Assembly: GCA_018650845.1 (NCBI GenBank)
Contig: JABIFF010000006.1
Coordinates: forward strand, 62,001-126,000
Origin: Chloroflexota bacterium
GTDB lineage: Bacteria; Chloroflexota; Dehalococcoidia; Lucifugimonadales; Lucifugimonadaceae
Direction of reading: 5' to 3'
DNA: 64,000 nt
The notes under the pieces were generated by a model. The model saw nothing but the letters and a program-made list of their open reading frames with translations. It was not told the DNA's origin and searched no databases. Position numbers and translations under genes: made by a program. This document shows, in pieces, positions 53,850 through 62,859 of the stretch (positions are counted from its first letter, which is position 1; each line of letters starts with the position of its first letter).

Positions 53850-55742
53850 CTACGAGAGCGAAGGAATCGCCGTGAACTGCTCTTCGTAGAGCCGACGATA
53901 CAGCGAAGATCGTTCGAGAAGCTCTTCGTTCGTGCCTCTGTCGGCGATCTTTCCGCCATCCATAACCAAAATCTGCTGAGCCGCAATCACCGTCGAAAGC
54001 CGATGCGCAATGGCGACAGTCGTACGACCCTCACGAAGCCTAGTAAGAGCTTGCTGAATCATTCGTTCCGATAGCGTGTCTAGTGAGCTAGTCGCCTCGT
54101 CTAGAAGCAGAATTCGTGGGTTGGCGAGGATCACTCGGGCAATCGCTAATCGCTGGCGTTCGCCACCTGAAAGCCGATAGCCACGTTCGCCGACAACCGT
54201 ATCGAATCGCTCAGGTAGTCCATCGATCAAGTCGAAAATCTGCGCTGCTTTGGTCGCATCGATCATCTCTTCTTCGGTGGCATCAGATTTCCCGAACACA
54301 AGATTCTCTCGAATGCTTGCGTGGAACATGAACGAATCTTGCGACACTACGCCGATCAGCTTCGAAAGATCGGCCTGAGCCATATCTTTCACATTGATGC
54401 CATCGATAGAGATCGAGCCGGAGTCAGCGTCGTACAGCCGAGCCAATAGATAGCCGACAGAGGTTTTGCCCGCTCCGCTGGGACCTACTAACGCCGTTAG
54501 GCCACCGCTTGGAACCGAAAAATCTATGCCATCGAGCTTGAACGGTGCATCGGCGTTTTGGCGTATTTTCTTGGACTCTTGAGGATTTTTGGAACTGCGC
54601 GGCAAGTCGAGCGCAGTGTATTTGAAACCAACGTTTTGATATTCGATTTCGCCACGGAAATTCGCAGGAACGACCTCAACTGGATTTTCAGGATCTTTGA
54701 TCTTGGGGTCGATATCGAGATACTCGAAAATCCGATCGAACAATGCGATAGAACTCGAAATCTGCACCCCACGCATAAAGAGACCCGCCATGGGGAACAG
54801 CAACCGGGCTTGAATAGCGGTGAATGCAACAATGTCACCAAGTGAAACAGACTCTCGCTCGTCCATGATGAACGATCCGCCAAGCAGCCAGATTATCGCT
54901 GGAGCCATAGTGAAAAATGTCTGCATCACGACCGAGAATCGCTGACCGGTCATCGTTTGGCGCAGACTCAGCGAAGTTAGCTCCGAGCTGTTCTTTTTGA
55001 AAGAACTAAACTGATCGGCCTCTCGCCCAAACGTCTTCGAAAGCATCACCCCTGATACCGACAACGTCTCGCCAGTGCGAGAAGTTAGATCAGAAAGTGA
55101 CTTCTGGGTTTCGCGAGTTAGCTCTCGTCTTTTTCGTCCCACCTTGAACATGGCGAACGCAAAGATCGGCAGAGTGATCAACGCAACAATCGATAGCTCC
55201 CACGAAAGCACGAGCATTGCGACTATCGAAGAAATGACGATCACAGAGTTCGAAACCAAAACACCCAGAGTGTCGGTGAGAAGCATCTGGGTGCTCGCTA
55301 CATCACTCGAAATACGAGTCTGTAAATCGCCTGTGCGAGTCGACGTGAAAAACGACAACGGCAGCTTCTGGAGATGAGCGTAAACAGCCAAACGCAGATC
55401 TTCCATCACCGTGAGACCGGTACGCATGTTCAGGAAATTCGTGGCGTACGAAATTGCCCCACCGACTACTGCGACACCGATCATCCACCCTGTTAGCCAG
55501 TAAAGAAGAGTGCGGTCGGAGTTGGGAATTGCATCGTCGATGATCTGACGAATTAGCAGGGGAGTGGCGACAAGCAGCGAAGCCGAAATCAAAATCAGAA
55601 TAGCGACAGTTATTAGTGCGCTGCGGTATGGCTTGTACAACTTCGCAACACGAACCAGCGTTTCGCGTGACATCGGTCGCTTCGGCGCATCTTCGAGCGA
55701 TCGCCCAAGCCGAGCAGGTCGTACACCGTGTCCACGTACCAA
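53850..55742 (-). CDS. ABC exporter, fused permease and ATPase
   Basis: A 630-residue half-transporter of the MsbA/multidrug type. The N-terminal membrane domain has six helices (about 35-320). The ATPase has Walker A GPSGAGKTSVGYLL near 420, signature RLSGGERQRLAIARV near 525, Walker B ILLLDEATSSLD near 546 and AIAHRLSTV near 577. It is a homodimeric exporter of unknown cargo, possibly lipid or drug. TTG at 55742 is supported by AGGGAG just upstream; an alternative ATG at 55673 has none. It follows the tRNA pair on the same strand. Confidence 0.92.
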   Translation of the reverse strand: MVRGHGVRPARLGRSLEDAPKRPMSRETLVRVAKLYKPYRSALITVAILILISASLLVATPLLIRQIIDDAIPNSDRTLLYWLTGWMIGVAVVGGAISYATNFLNMRTGLTVMEDLRLAVYAHLQKLPLSFFTSTRTGDLQTRISSDVASTQMLLTDTLGVLVSNSVIVISSIVAMLVLSWELSIVALITLPIFAFAMFKVGRKRRELTRETQKSLSDLTSRTGETLSVSGVMLSKTFGREADQFSSFKKNSSELTSLSLRQTMTGQRFSVVMQTFFTMAPAIIWLLGGSFIMDERESVSLGDIVAFTAIQARLLFPMAGLFMRGVQISSSIALFDRIFEYLDIDPKIKDPENPVEVVPANFRGEIEYQNVGFKYTALDLPRSSKNPQESKKIRQNADAPFKLDGIDFSVPSGGLTALVGPSGAGKTSVGYLLARLYDADSGSISIDGINVKDMAQADLSKLIGVVSQDSFMFHASIRENLVFGKSDATEEEMIDATKAAQIFDLIDGLPERFDTVVGERGYRLSGGERQRLAIARVILANPRILLLDEATSSLDTLSERMIQQALTRLREGRTTVAIAHRLSTVIAAQQILVMDGGKIADRGTNEELLERSSLYRRLYEEQFTAIPSLS

Positions 55743-55841
55743 TTGGGGCTCCCTAATGAGCGTTGAAAATTCGTGAATCGTAGCTTCAGGCAGCTATCGC
55801 AATGCTGTCATTGTGCGCTTTCGATCAGAAAAATCGGAAAC

Positions 55842-55874
55842 AAAAAAGCGGCCAGCACATGTGCCGACCGCTTT
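55842..55874 (-). terminator. Intrinsic terminator after the tRNA genes
   Basis: On the minus strand, AAAGCGG and CCGCTTT form the outer stem, with a palindromic GCACATGTGC inside, followed by TTTTTTG. It lies 14 bp after tRNA-Glu and would end the tRNA transcript. Confidence 0.85.
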
Positions 55875-55887
55875 ATTTTGCTACTTA

Positions 55888-55963
55888 TGGTAGCCCCAAG
55901 GGGATTTGAACCCCTGTTTCAGCCTTGAGAGGGCCGTGTCCTGGGCCACTAGACGATGGGGCC
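55888..55963 (-). tRNA. tRNA-Glu (anticodon CUC)
   Basis: 76 nt including the encoded CCA. The acceptor is GGCCCCA with TGGGGCT and a G-U end pair. The anticodon loop CUCUCAA has anticodon CUC at 34-36. The T arm has GGTTCAAATCC. It reads GAG codons. First of two minus-strand tRNA genes listed by coordinate; transcribed after tRNA-Gln. Confidence 0.93.
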
Positions 55964-55968
55964 CTTGT

Positions 55969-56042
55969 TGGCTGCCGATCCAGGGATCGAACCTGGGTTA
56001 CCAGATTCAGAGTCTGGTGTCTTACCGCTAGACGAATCGGCA
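55969..56042 (-). tRNA. tRNA-Gln (anticodon CUG)
   Basis: 74 nt including the encoded CCA. Acceptor TGCCGAT with ATCGGCA. The anticodon stem CCAGA/TCTGG surrounds the loop CUCUGAA, giving CUG, which reads CAG. The T arm has GGTTCGATCC. It lies five bases upstream of tRNA-Glu on the same strand, so the pair is one transcript. Confidence 0.93.
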
Positions 56043-56247
56043 TCTGCGAACAGCTATTAATACTAGCAAGTCGAATCGAATTCGCCTAATAAATGAATCC
56101 CCAAATATCCGTAATTCGCGCAATCTTTGACCAGAATCTTCGTAATTGCTGATTTCTACGAATTGATGACAACTCAACATTCGCAACAAATTAAGAGCTA
56201 GACTGTCGCCTTCATGTAATAGAGGCAATGCCTCGGAGGTTTATTGA

Positions 56248-57189
56248 ATGGCGACTATCGCAACTGCTGCCGAAAGAGCGAAAGCATCTGGCAAGGGACT
56301 TGAGTGGTCGGGAGTATTTCCCGCTAACCCGACGCCGGTTCACGCCGACGGACGAATAAACGAAGAGGCGCTGCGAGCGATTTTCGAAGACAACCTCTCG
56401 CACGGAGTAGGCGGCTTCTGGGTCGCTGGATCTACGGGCGAGGGCCCGGTGATGAGCGAGCAGCAGCGTGAAACTACTGCGCGAGTGGCCGGTGAAACGA
56501 TCAAGGGCAAAGGTCTTTCGATCATGCACGTTGGTGCAGTTAGCACGGAGAGTGCGGCGAAGGGCGCCAAGGCTGCGGCCGATTACGGTAACGATGCAAT
56601 TTGCTGCGTTCCTCCGTTCTTCTTCCGTGGTGGCGATCAGATGACGATTGACCACTACAAGCGAGTCGCCGATGCCGCTGATGGACTTCCATTCTTCGTC
56701 TACAACCTTCCACAGCTGACTCAAGTCGAGTTCACTCCTGAACTAATGGAAAAGGTTGTCGAAGCTGTGCCAACCGTTATCGGTCTGAAGCACTCGGCTC
56801 CTACATTTGGAAACATCCGAGCTTTCGCAGACATGGGCCTGAAGTGTTTCTCAGGTAACGGCGCGATTCCGTTGCCGGCACTGACAATGGGTGCTGTAGG
56901 GACAGTCGACGCTCCGCTATCGTTGGCTCCTTGGCACTACACCGAGCTGCACGACGCATGGGAACGTGGCGATCTGGAAAATGCTCAACGATTGCAGGAC
57001 GGTGCGAAAGAAATCGTCGACGTTGTACGAATGTTCGGTGCACCAGCAGCGGTGACCAAGATGATTCTTTCGGAACGACTCGGCATGGATATGGGACGAC
57101 CAATCCCACCAGTTGCCGATCTAACCGATGAGCAGCGACCAATCGTTATGGCTGCTGCAAAGAAGGCAGGCCTTCTTACTACGCCGTAA
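56248..57189 (+). CDS. DapA-family aldolase/lyase
   Basis: A 313-residue (beta/alpha)8 enzyme of the DHDPS/N-acetylneuraminate lyase family. It has the substrate-loop motif VAGSTGEGPVMSEQQRE near 47, the Tyr in FFVYNLPQLTQ near 148 and the Schiff-base Lys in VIGLKHSAPTFGNI near 176. Not clearly DapA; it may act on a keto-sugar acid, in line with the UxuA and MR/MLE theme (an inference). The GGAGG site precedes the ATG at 56248. Single gene, closed by a terminator. Confidence 0.88.
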   Translation: MATIATAAERAKASGKGLEWSGVFPANPTPVHADGRINEEALRAIFEDNLSHGVGGFWVAGSTGEGPVMSEQQRETTARVAGETIKGKGLSIMHVGAVSTESAAKGAKAAADYGNDAICCVPPFFFRGGDQMTIDHYKRVADAADGLPFFVYNLPQLTQVEFTPELMEKVVEAVPTVIGLKHSAPTFGNIRAFADMGLKCFSGNGAIPLPALTMGAVGTVDAPLSLAPWHYTELHDAWERGDLENAQRLQDGAKEIVDVVRMFGAPAAVTKMILSERLGMDMGRPIPPVADLTDEQRPIVMAAAKKAGLLTTP

Positions 57190-57214
57190 GACGGTTACTT
57201 AGTAAATTACAAAT

Positions 57215-57245
57215 CACCCCGGTCAAGAAATTGCCGGGGTGTTTT
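57215..57245 (+). terminator. Intrinsic terminator after the DapA-family gene
   Basis: CACCCCGG pairs with CCGGGGTG; the 11-base loop itself has TCAA/TTG pairing. Followed by TTTT. It is 26 bp past the stop. Confidence 0.88.
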
Positions 57246-57369
57246 GTTTAACGCGAGTAAGTCAGCAAGTGAGAAATATGGCATACCTGTGCGATGTTAT
57301 TGGTGTCCAATTCGTCGAATCTTCCTCACGTCGGTGTCAACGATGGCGTCGATATAAGGAGGAACCGAA

Positions 57370-57936
57370 ATGCGCACACTTGCGATACAAAATAATCGAA
57401 ATATGGTGTTGATATTTGGAGCCGTTATTACGGCGCTAGTTTTGAGTGCGGCCGCTGCTGGTTGTAGCTCTGATAAAGCGATCGCTGAGCAACAGCAACC
57501 GACAGCAACCGCAGTGACTATTGCGGTCACTCAGGCTCCAACGGCGACTGTCCCGCCACCTGGACCGACACCAACCACAGTGCCACTGCCTGATCTGTCA
57601 CCCGATGAAAAGGCGCTCAGCGAATTGCACTACCTTTGGAGAGATGCACGGGTAAATCTCGAGGCGGAGCACTTCAATGATGGCTGTGATCCCGAACTCG
57701 CAGCGTTAGATACTCGCACGCCTGCAGAGAGACTCAAAGCGTGGCGAATTGCACTCAATAGCGGTGGAATAACACCCGAGGAATGGGGAGCTGGTGAGCC
57801 ATCGGTACTTGTTCTAGGTGGTGGTACGACGGCAATCGTGAATTTCGCAGTATTTCGAAACGACGAAGAGAAATTCGAATGGGCTAATTTCTACACGAAG
57901 CACGACGATACCTGGTACCAAGACTGCAGCTTCTAA
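57370..57936 (+). CDS. Lipoprotein of unknown function
   Basis: A 188-residue exported lipoprotein. The signal has lipobox LSAAAAGCSS near residue 30. A Pro/Thr-rich linker (about 42-76) is followed by a C-terminal domain with WRDARVNLEAEHFNDGC and TAIVNFAVFRNDEEKFEW, which could be an NTF2- or cystatin-like fold; I cannot assign it. A perfect AGGAGG site lies seven bases before the ATG at 57370. Convergent with the LuxR-type regulator. Confidence 0.75.
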   Translation: MRTLAIQNNRNMVLIFGAVITALVLSAAAAGCSSDKAIAEQQQPTATAVTIAVTQAPTATVPPPGPTPTTVPLPDLSPDEKALSELHYLWRDARVNLEAEHFNDGCDPELAALDTRTPAERLKAWRIALNSGGITPEEWGAGEPSVLVLGGGTTAIVNFAVFRNDEEKFEWANFYTKHDDTWYQDCSF

Positions 57937-58083
57937 GGCAGCCTTTCCGATCAACTGTATGGCGAAAATCTAAGGCGCTCACCTCCTTGAGCCGGTCGTG
58001 ATTCTTCACTCTTCTGTGTTGAATCCGATCGGCGGAGTGGGTGATGTTGGGATTGCTGAGATTGTCGACGGAGCTGTTATCAC

Positions 58084-60873
58084 TCAAACCAATCCTAGCT
58101 CGACAGCCGCTTTACTCGCTTCAGTGCGGTTCGATACATCGAGTTTCGAAAATACGTTGCTCAAATGCCTGACCACTGTGTGCCGACTCAATACCAACTC
58201 TTCGGCAATTTCAGGATTCGATTTGCCCGAGTACATCAATCGAAGTATTTCTAGCTCTCGACTGGTTAGTCCTGCGGTCCGTTTTTTTCGCCCAGCTGCC
58301 TGAAGCTCAAGTGAATCGAATCTTTCGTTCAAAGCAACGATTCCACCGCGTGTCGCTGTCCGTCGACCGGAGCTTATGGCTTGCGCGATAGCTGTTTCGC
58401 CATATGAGTGACGAACCAAGTGAGCTGCTAGGTCGAACCGCAGCCACGATTCTGTAAATAGCTGCCCGCTTTCAGTCGCCAGAGAGATTGCTTGCTCGAA
58501 TTCATCGTCGGCTTCTTTTTTCAATCCGGCCAAACTCGTCACACCAGGTAAGTATGGGAGTTCGAGCACCTGTAATCGCTCTTGAATCAATTGTTCGCGC
58601 AATTGCTGGTAGTCGTCTGATCGACCGTCGAGCGCTAAGCAAGCACGAGCGAGTAGAGCTCCGACACTCAGCTGACTGGTAGATTGTGTCCGCAATTCAA
58701 TAGCTGAAATAGAACGTTCAACCTCTTTGAATAATTCTGCAGTTTCGTTCGCCCTGTAAGCCATTATCAAGTGCCGAGTACTAGATCCTTCTCCACTGTC
58801 CCGCCGTTGTTCGGCTGTCGCCATGAATCCCGAAAATGCATCGGTATACGCTTCCGCATTGCCTGTCATCGATTCGATCACAACACTTAACCCAAGCACT
58901 CTGTCGTCTGTTGGGAACAACTGAAGAGCCAATTGAACATGCTCACGTGCCGACTCCCAATCACAAACCTTGATAAACGCGCTGATTAGCACTTTGTGTG
59001 ATGAACTAATTCGCTCGTTTATGTGCGATTCAATAGATTGAGCTAGCGATCGTGTTAAGTATTCGATCCCACGCGCTGTTTCTCCTAGAGCCATGTCGAA
59101 TATGCCTAAATGGAGGTAGGCTCCGCTCTCAGATAAAGAATCAGAAGTCACTTTTGCAAGTTGTTCGATTCGAACGCAGTAACTGCGTGAGTCTAAATAT
59201 TCACCATTGAAAGCTGCGACATTTACGCCATCGCCAGATAATTGCATTTCCAGATTCGCATCCTCAAGCTGCTGGGCGATACGGATTCCGCTCTCGAGCA
59301 AAGATTGAGCACGAGAGTAATCTCCTCGAACCATGCCTACTGATCGACCAAGCCGTCCCAAAATATTTGCTTCGATCTTGCTGTCGGGTTCAGCCAGTTC
59401 CAGAGCGGCCTCGTAAACCTCTATGCCTTGCGACATCCCGACGGTATCGATGAATCTGATCTGGGCGATTTCCAAGGCCAAATCGATCATTCCGGCACCA
59501 ACGTAATATCTAAACGATCGCTCGAAGTACTGTGCTATTTCTGAATCTCTATCAGTACCAGAGCCAGCAACAACTATTCCTCGCATCGCCTCTGCAAGAG
59601 ATTCATCCACCATTTCCGAACCCGAAATCTCGATCACTCGTGTGTAGTGAATTGCAGCTCTCTCAACCGAAAACGTTTTCATCGCTTCTCTGGCGGCAAG
59701 AATCAACAACCGAACCAAACGCTGAACCTCGATCAACGGTCTAGCGTGCTCTGCATGGAACACCAGAACCTCAGATTGTTCTTGAAGACTGTTCTCAAAT
59801 TCAGTTTCAAGGGCGTCTAAATATCGGGTGTGAATTTGTGACTTCCGGTGCTTTCCTATTCTTGATGCGATCACTTCACGAACAACCGGGTGCCTGAAAC
59901 TGTACGAACCGTCTAGCTCAGGATCCTCCGATAAAAACTTTTGCTGAACAGCTTCATCGATTGACTCCGCAATTTCTTGAAGACTCCATGAATCGCCGCT
60001 GTTGGCGACAATCGATATTGTTGATCGCCTGATTTCTCGGGACGCGAGAGAGCACAGTTCCAGAAGCTCGATAGTTCTAGGCTTCAGCAAATTGAGCCGG
60101 TACTCAACTGCTAGCCGCAATGTGCTCGAAAGTTCACCATTTGAACTTAAGCTCGCCATCAAACCTAGTTCCGAAACAAATAAAGGATTTCCACCTGATC
60201 TCTCGAAAACATCCGCCCAGGGAATATCTTGTCCTGAAGCCTTTTCAAGTCTGCCTACGAGATCGCGTGTCTCTGCCTCTGTAAATGATTCCAGCATGAT
60301 CAATTCGGAATCGGCGGTTCTCATCAAGCTGAGCAATGCTTGTTTTGAAACGACGGAAACATCTTCTAATTGCTGTCGGTATGTAGCAATCAAACCGACC
60401 GCTGCTCCTTCAAGTCCCGGCGCAATATGCGCTAGAAGCCGAAGGGAGTCTTCGTCAGCCCAGTTCAAATCTTCCAACACGATCAGAATGGGGCGCTCCG
60501 CTGCAACTTTTCGAACGGCTGCGGCGATCGATTCAAAAGCCACAAATTCACGCCGAGCACGTGTAGTGGGATCTAGGAGTGCCGCATCAGCATCTTCAAA
60601 ATCGAGAGGGTTGGAAATACCCAGCTTGTCTAGAACGCTCTGCCACAACCAGTAGGGTGGAGTGCCGCCATGAGCAACGCTAGTCGAACGAATACCCACT
60701 ACATTAGCCGATTGGGAGAGCTGTAGTACGGCGCTTGTAAACGTCGTTTTGCCGACACCTGATTCGCCAGCAACAGCGACTACGAACGACGCACCACACG
60801 ACAACGCGTGCAATCGGTTGCGAAGGTTTTCAAGCTCTCGATTTCGACCAACAAAAAAATCAGGAAAGATCAC
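58084..60873 (-). CDS. Large LuxR-type regulator with AAA ATPase (LAL/MalT-like)
   Basis: A 929-residue STAND-type regulator. The N-terminal AAA domain has VGRNRELENLRNRL and Walker A AGESGVGKTTF near 36. Next is the Walker B region ILIVLEDLNWADED near 129. A long helical and TPR-like sensor region runs from about 380 to 850. The C-terminal LuxR helix-turn-helix (GLTSRELEILRLMYSGKSNP, near 867; SRHTVVRHLSNVF) binds DNA. It probably binds an unknown ligand or protein. GTG start at 60873 with a weak ribosome site. Its target could be nearby but none is proven. Confidence 0.9.
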   Translation of the reverse strand: MIFPDFFVGRNRELENLRNRLHALSCGASFVVAVAGESGVGKTTFTSAVLQLSQSANVVGIRSTSVAHGGTPPYWLWQSVLDKLGISNPLDFEDADAALLDPTTRARREFVAFESIAAAVRKVAAERPILIVLEDLNWADEDSLRLLAHIAPGLEGAAVGLIATYRQQLEDVSVVSKQALLSLMRTADSELIMLESFTEAETRDLVGRLEKASGQDIPWADVFERSGGNPLFVSELGLMASLSSNGELSSTLRLAVEYRLNLLKPRTIELLELCSLASREIRRSTISIVANSGDSWSLQEIAESIDEAVQQKFLSEDPELDGSYSFRHPVVREVIASRIGKHRKSQIHTRYLDALETEFENSLQEQSEVLVFHAEHARPLIEVQRLVRLLILAAREAMKTFSVERAAIHYTRVIEISGSEMVDESLAEAMRGIVVAGSGTDRDSEIAQYFERSFRYYVGAGMIDLALEIAQIRFIDTVGMSQGIEVYEAALELAEPDSKIEANILGRLGRSVGMVRGDYSRAQSLLESGIRIAQQLEDANLEMQLSGDGVNVAAFNGEYLDSRSYCVRIEQLAKVTSDSLSESGAYLHLGIFDMALGETARGIEYLTRSLAQSIESHINERISSSHKVLISAFIKVCDWESAREHVQLALQLFPTDDRVLGLSVVIESMTGNAEAYTDAFSGFMATAEQRRDSGEGSSTRHLIMAYRANETAELFKEVERSISAIELRTQSTSQLSVGALLARACLALDGRSDDYQQLREQLIQERLQVLELPYLPGVTSLAGLKKEADDEFEQAISLATESGQLFTESWLRFDLAAHLVRHSYGETAIAQAISSGRRTATRGGIVALNERFDSLELQAAGRKKRTAGLTSRELEILRLMYSGKSNPEIAEELVLSRHTVVRHLSNVFSKLDVSNRTEASKAAVELGLV

Positions 60874-60966
60874 TGCAGTACCCTTTGTGCCGATTATGCA
60901 CGATTCCTGAATAGCAATTGGGTTACGTTTTGATTGGTCCGAGCATTGTCCGCAATCGAAATTTAT

Positions 60967-62145
60967 TCAAACCGATCCGCGGGAGATCGACTCGTTACCG
61001 AAACGTTCGCGGATGGTGTCGAGAGCTTCGCTGGTGTCGGAATCTGCCATTGGGTTTTGATCAAGAAGCGATAGCTGTGCGGCCTGTTCGCCTAGACCCG
61101 ATACGCCAACACCGATCAATCTAATTGCGTCACCACGCTGTCTCATGGCTGTCACTAGTAGGGCGTGGGCGGTGTCGTAGATCAGCTGGTCGCCGTCTCC
61201 GGGAGCTTGGAAAGTTCTCTGGCGAGTGATCGTTGTGAAGTCGCCATAGCGCAGTTTGATACTCGCACCGCGAGCGCGCTGTCCTGATTTGCGAAGCCGG
61301 GTCCCAACTCGTTCACACAATTTCTTCAGCGATTTTTCTAATTCAGATCGACTCGAGACGTCCTTTTCAAACGTCGTCTCTGCGCTAATAGATTTCGCCT
61401 TCACACGTTCTCGCAAAGGAGCGTTATCGATACCACGGGCACGACGCTGAACATGTGCCGCGTTGTTCGGTCCCAGAGCCCTACGCAGCGGACCTATCTG
61501 TGCAGCTGCGAGTTCTCCGAGTGTGGTGATTCGAAGCTTGCTCAACGCTTCGCCAGCCTTTGGGCCGATGCCGGGTAGGTTGCGAACTGGCTGCGGAGCG
61601 AAGAACGCCTCCGCTTCTTGTTGCCTCACCTGAAAGACGCCGTCAGGTTTGGCGTGTTCCGATCCTACTTTTGCGACCAGTTTGTTGGGGCCAATTCCAA
61701 TCGATGCCGGAAGTCCAAGCGCATCACGAACTGCTTTGCGAATTCGATCGGCAGCGTCGATTGGTTCACCGTAGAGTCGCTCAGATCCCGTCATGTCGAG
61801 ATAGGCTTCGTCGACGCTCACTGGTACGACGTTCGGAGAATACTCACGAAGGATGTTCATGAATTTTTTGGAGACATCTCGGTAGAGCTCGTGATTGCCT
61901 CGCATGTAAATGGCGTCGGGGCAGAGCCGACGAGCCACGGCGGTTGCCATGGCGGAATGAACACCGAATTTTCGTGCTTCGTACGAAGCTGTCGCTACGA
62001 CTCCCCGAGGACCCGTGCCACCGATTACGACTGCTTTGCCGCGTAGGTTGGGGTCGTTTTGACGTTCGACTTCAACATAGAACGCGTCGAGATCAACGTG
62101 AAATATCACACGCTCTTTGTCGAAGTTTATTGAGTCGCCAGTCAT
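60967..62145 (-). CDS. dinB: DNA polymerase IV
   Basis: Y-family lesion-bypass polymerase, 392 residues. Catalytic motifs: FHVDLDAFYVEVER near residue 14 and PVSVDEAYLDMTG near 102. The thumb has the helix-hairpin-helix GIGPKAGEALSKL near 197. The little-finger domain follows (FEKDVSSRSELEKSLK, then GDFTTITRQRTF). The ATG at 62145 is clear. No beta-clamp motif is obvious at the end, though LSLLDQN near 367 (in AAQLSLLDQN) may serve (QLSLL-type clamp peptide). It lies between the regulator and the rib genes. Confidence 0.95.
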   Translation of the reverse strand: MTGDSINFDKERVIFHVDLDAFYVEVERQNDPNLRGKAVVIGGTGPRGVVATASYEARKFGVHSAMATAVARRLCPDAIYMRGNHELYRDVSKKFMNILREYSPNVVPVSVDEAYLDMTGSERLYGEPIDAADRIRKAVRDALGLPASIGIGPNKLVAKVGSEHAKPDGVFQVRQQEAEAFFAPQPVRNLPGIGPKAGEALSKLRITTLGELAAAQIGPLRRALGPNNAAHVQRRARGIDNAPLRERVKAKSISAETTFEKDVSSRSELEKSLKKLCERVGTRLRKSGQRARGASIKLRYGDFTTITRQRTFQAPGDGDQLIYDTAHALLVTAMRQRGDAIRLIGVGVSGLGEQAAQLSLLDQNPMADSDTSEALDTIRERFGNESISRGSV

Positions 62146-62232
62146 ACGAGCAGGTTAGCACCCGAGGTGGGGAATCTCGAAGCGAGTGGTGGCTGGGTTT
62201 TCATGAAGCTGCTGGCGCAATCTCGTGCCCTA

Positions 62233-62345
62233 TATCCCGACCAACGTGGAGGGGTCTTCGGTGGGGCAGGGGTGATGGGAGACGTGACGTTCGCGCTACC
62301 CCGCACCAGATCCCTCGACTACGGATGCACTTCGTTCGGGAAATC
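62233..62345. repeat. Family II hairpin repeat, inverted pair
   Basis: The left unit (62233-62280) is TATCCCGACCAACGTGGAG then GGGTCTTCGGTGGGG. The right unit (62297-62345) is reversed, CCCCGCACCAGATCCCTCGA ending GTTCGGGAAATC. The inner stem CCA/TGG on the left is like the right-hand copy at 6990. It lies between dinB and ribH. Confidence 0.75.
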
Positions 62346-62394
62346 GAACTAAGGCTTTCGGTGAGAGGAGCGATCGATAGTGAACAGTTAAAAC

Positions 62395-62859
62395 TTACGA
62401 AAGTTCGTGGATTTGGCGGAGCGTGTTTGCCATCTCGACCGCTGCATCGGCGTAGCCGCTGGAATGGCCAATGCGAACCACAGCGTCTTCAGTGTTGTCG
62501 GTCGTAAGCACGCCGAAGATCACTGGCTTGCCAGAATCCATTCCTGCCTGAGCGATGCCTTCAGTTGCCGCTCGAGCAACGAATTCGTAGTGATCGGTAT
62601 CACCTCGAATGACGACTCCAAGGCAGATCACCGCATCGATATCGCCACGATCGGCAAGTTGTCTTGCCACGACGCCAAGCTCAAATGCGCCCGGGATTCG
62701 AACGACAACCACGTCATCACTAGCCACCCCAAGTTCGCCAAGACGGTTGACTGTAATATCGGTCATCTGATCAGTTAGATAGCCGTTGAAACGCGCCGAA
62801 ACTACTGCGATTCCAAGTCCCTTGCCATCAAGGTTCTGGTCGATCTTGCGAGGTGACAT
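62395..62859 (-). CDS. ribH: 6,7-dimethyl-8-ribityllumazine synthase
   Basis: Joins the ribitylamino-uracil to DHBP in riboflavin synthesis. 154 residues. Motifs: VVSARFNGYLTDQM near 19, IPGAFELGVVARQL near 54, CLGVVIRGDTDHYEFVA near 80 and KPVIFGVLTTDNTEDA near 109. It usually forms a 60-mer or pentamer. The ATG overlaps the ribBA stop by one base (TAATG). Cotranscribed with ribBA. Confidence 0.97.
   Translation of the reverse strand: MSPRKIDQNLDGKGLGIAVVSARFNGYLTDQMTDITVNRLGELGVASDDVVVVRIPGAFELGVVARQLADRGDIDAVICLGVVIRGDTDHYEFVARAATEGIAQAGMDSGKPVIFGVLTTDNTEDAVVRIGHSSGYADAAVEMANTLRQIHELS

Noticed and set aside
60002-60655. 217-codon open frame opposite the LuxR-type gene
   Set aside because: Ser/Ala/Arg-rich shadow frame inside a recognised regulator.
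62146-62394. FMN riboswitch before the rib genes
   Set aside because: The gap between dinB and ribH is downstream of ribBA-ribH and holds a repeat pair; any riboswitch would lie beyond base 64000.
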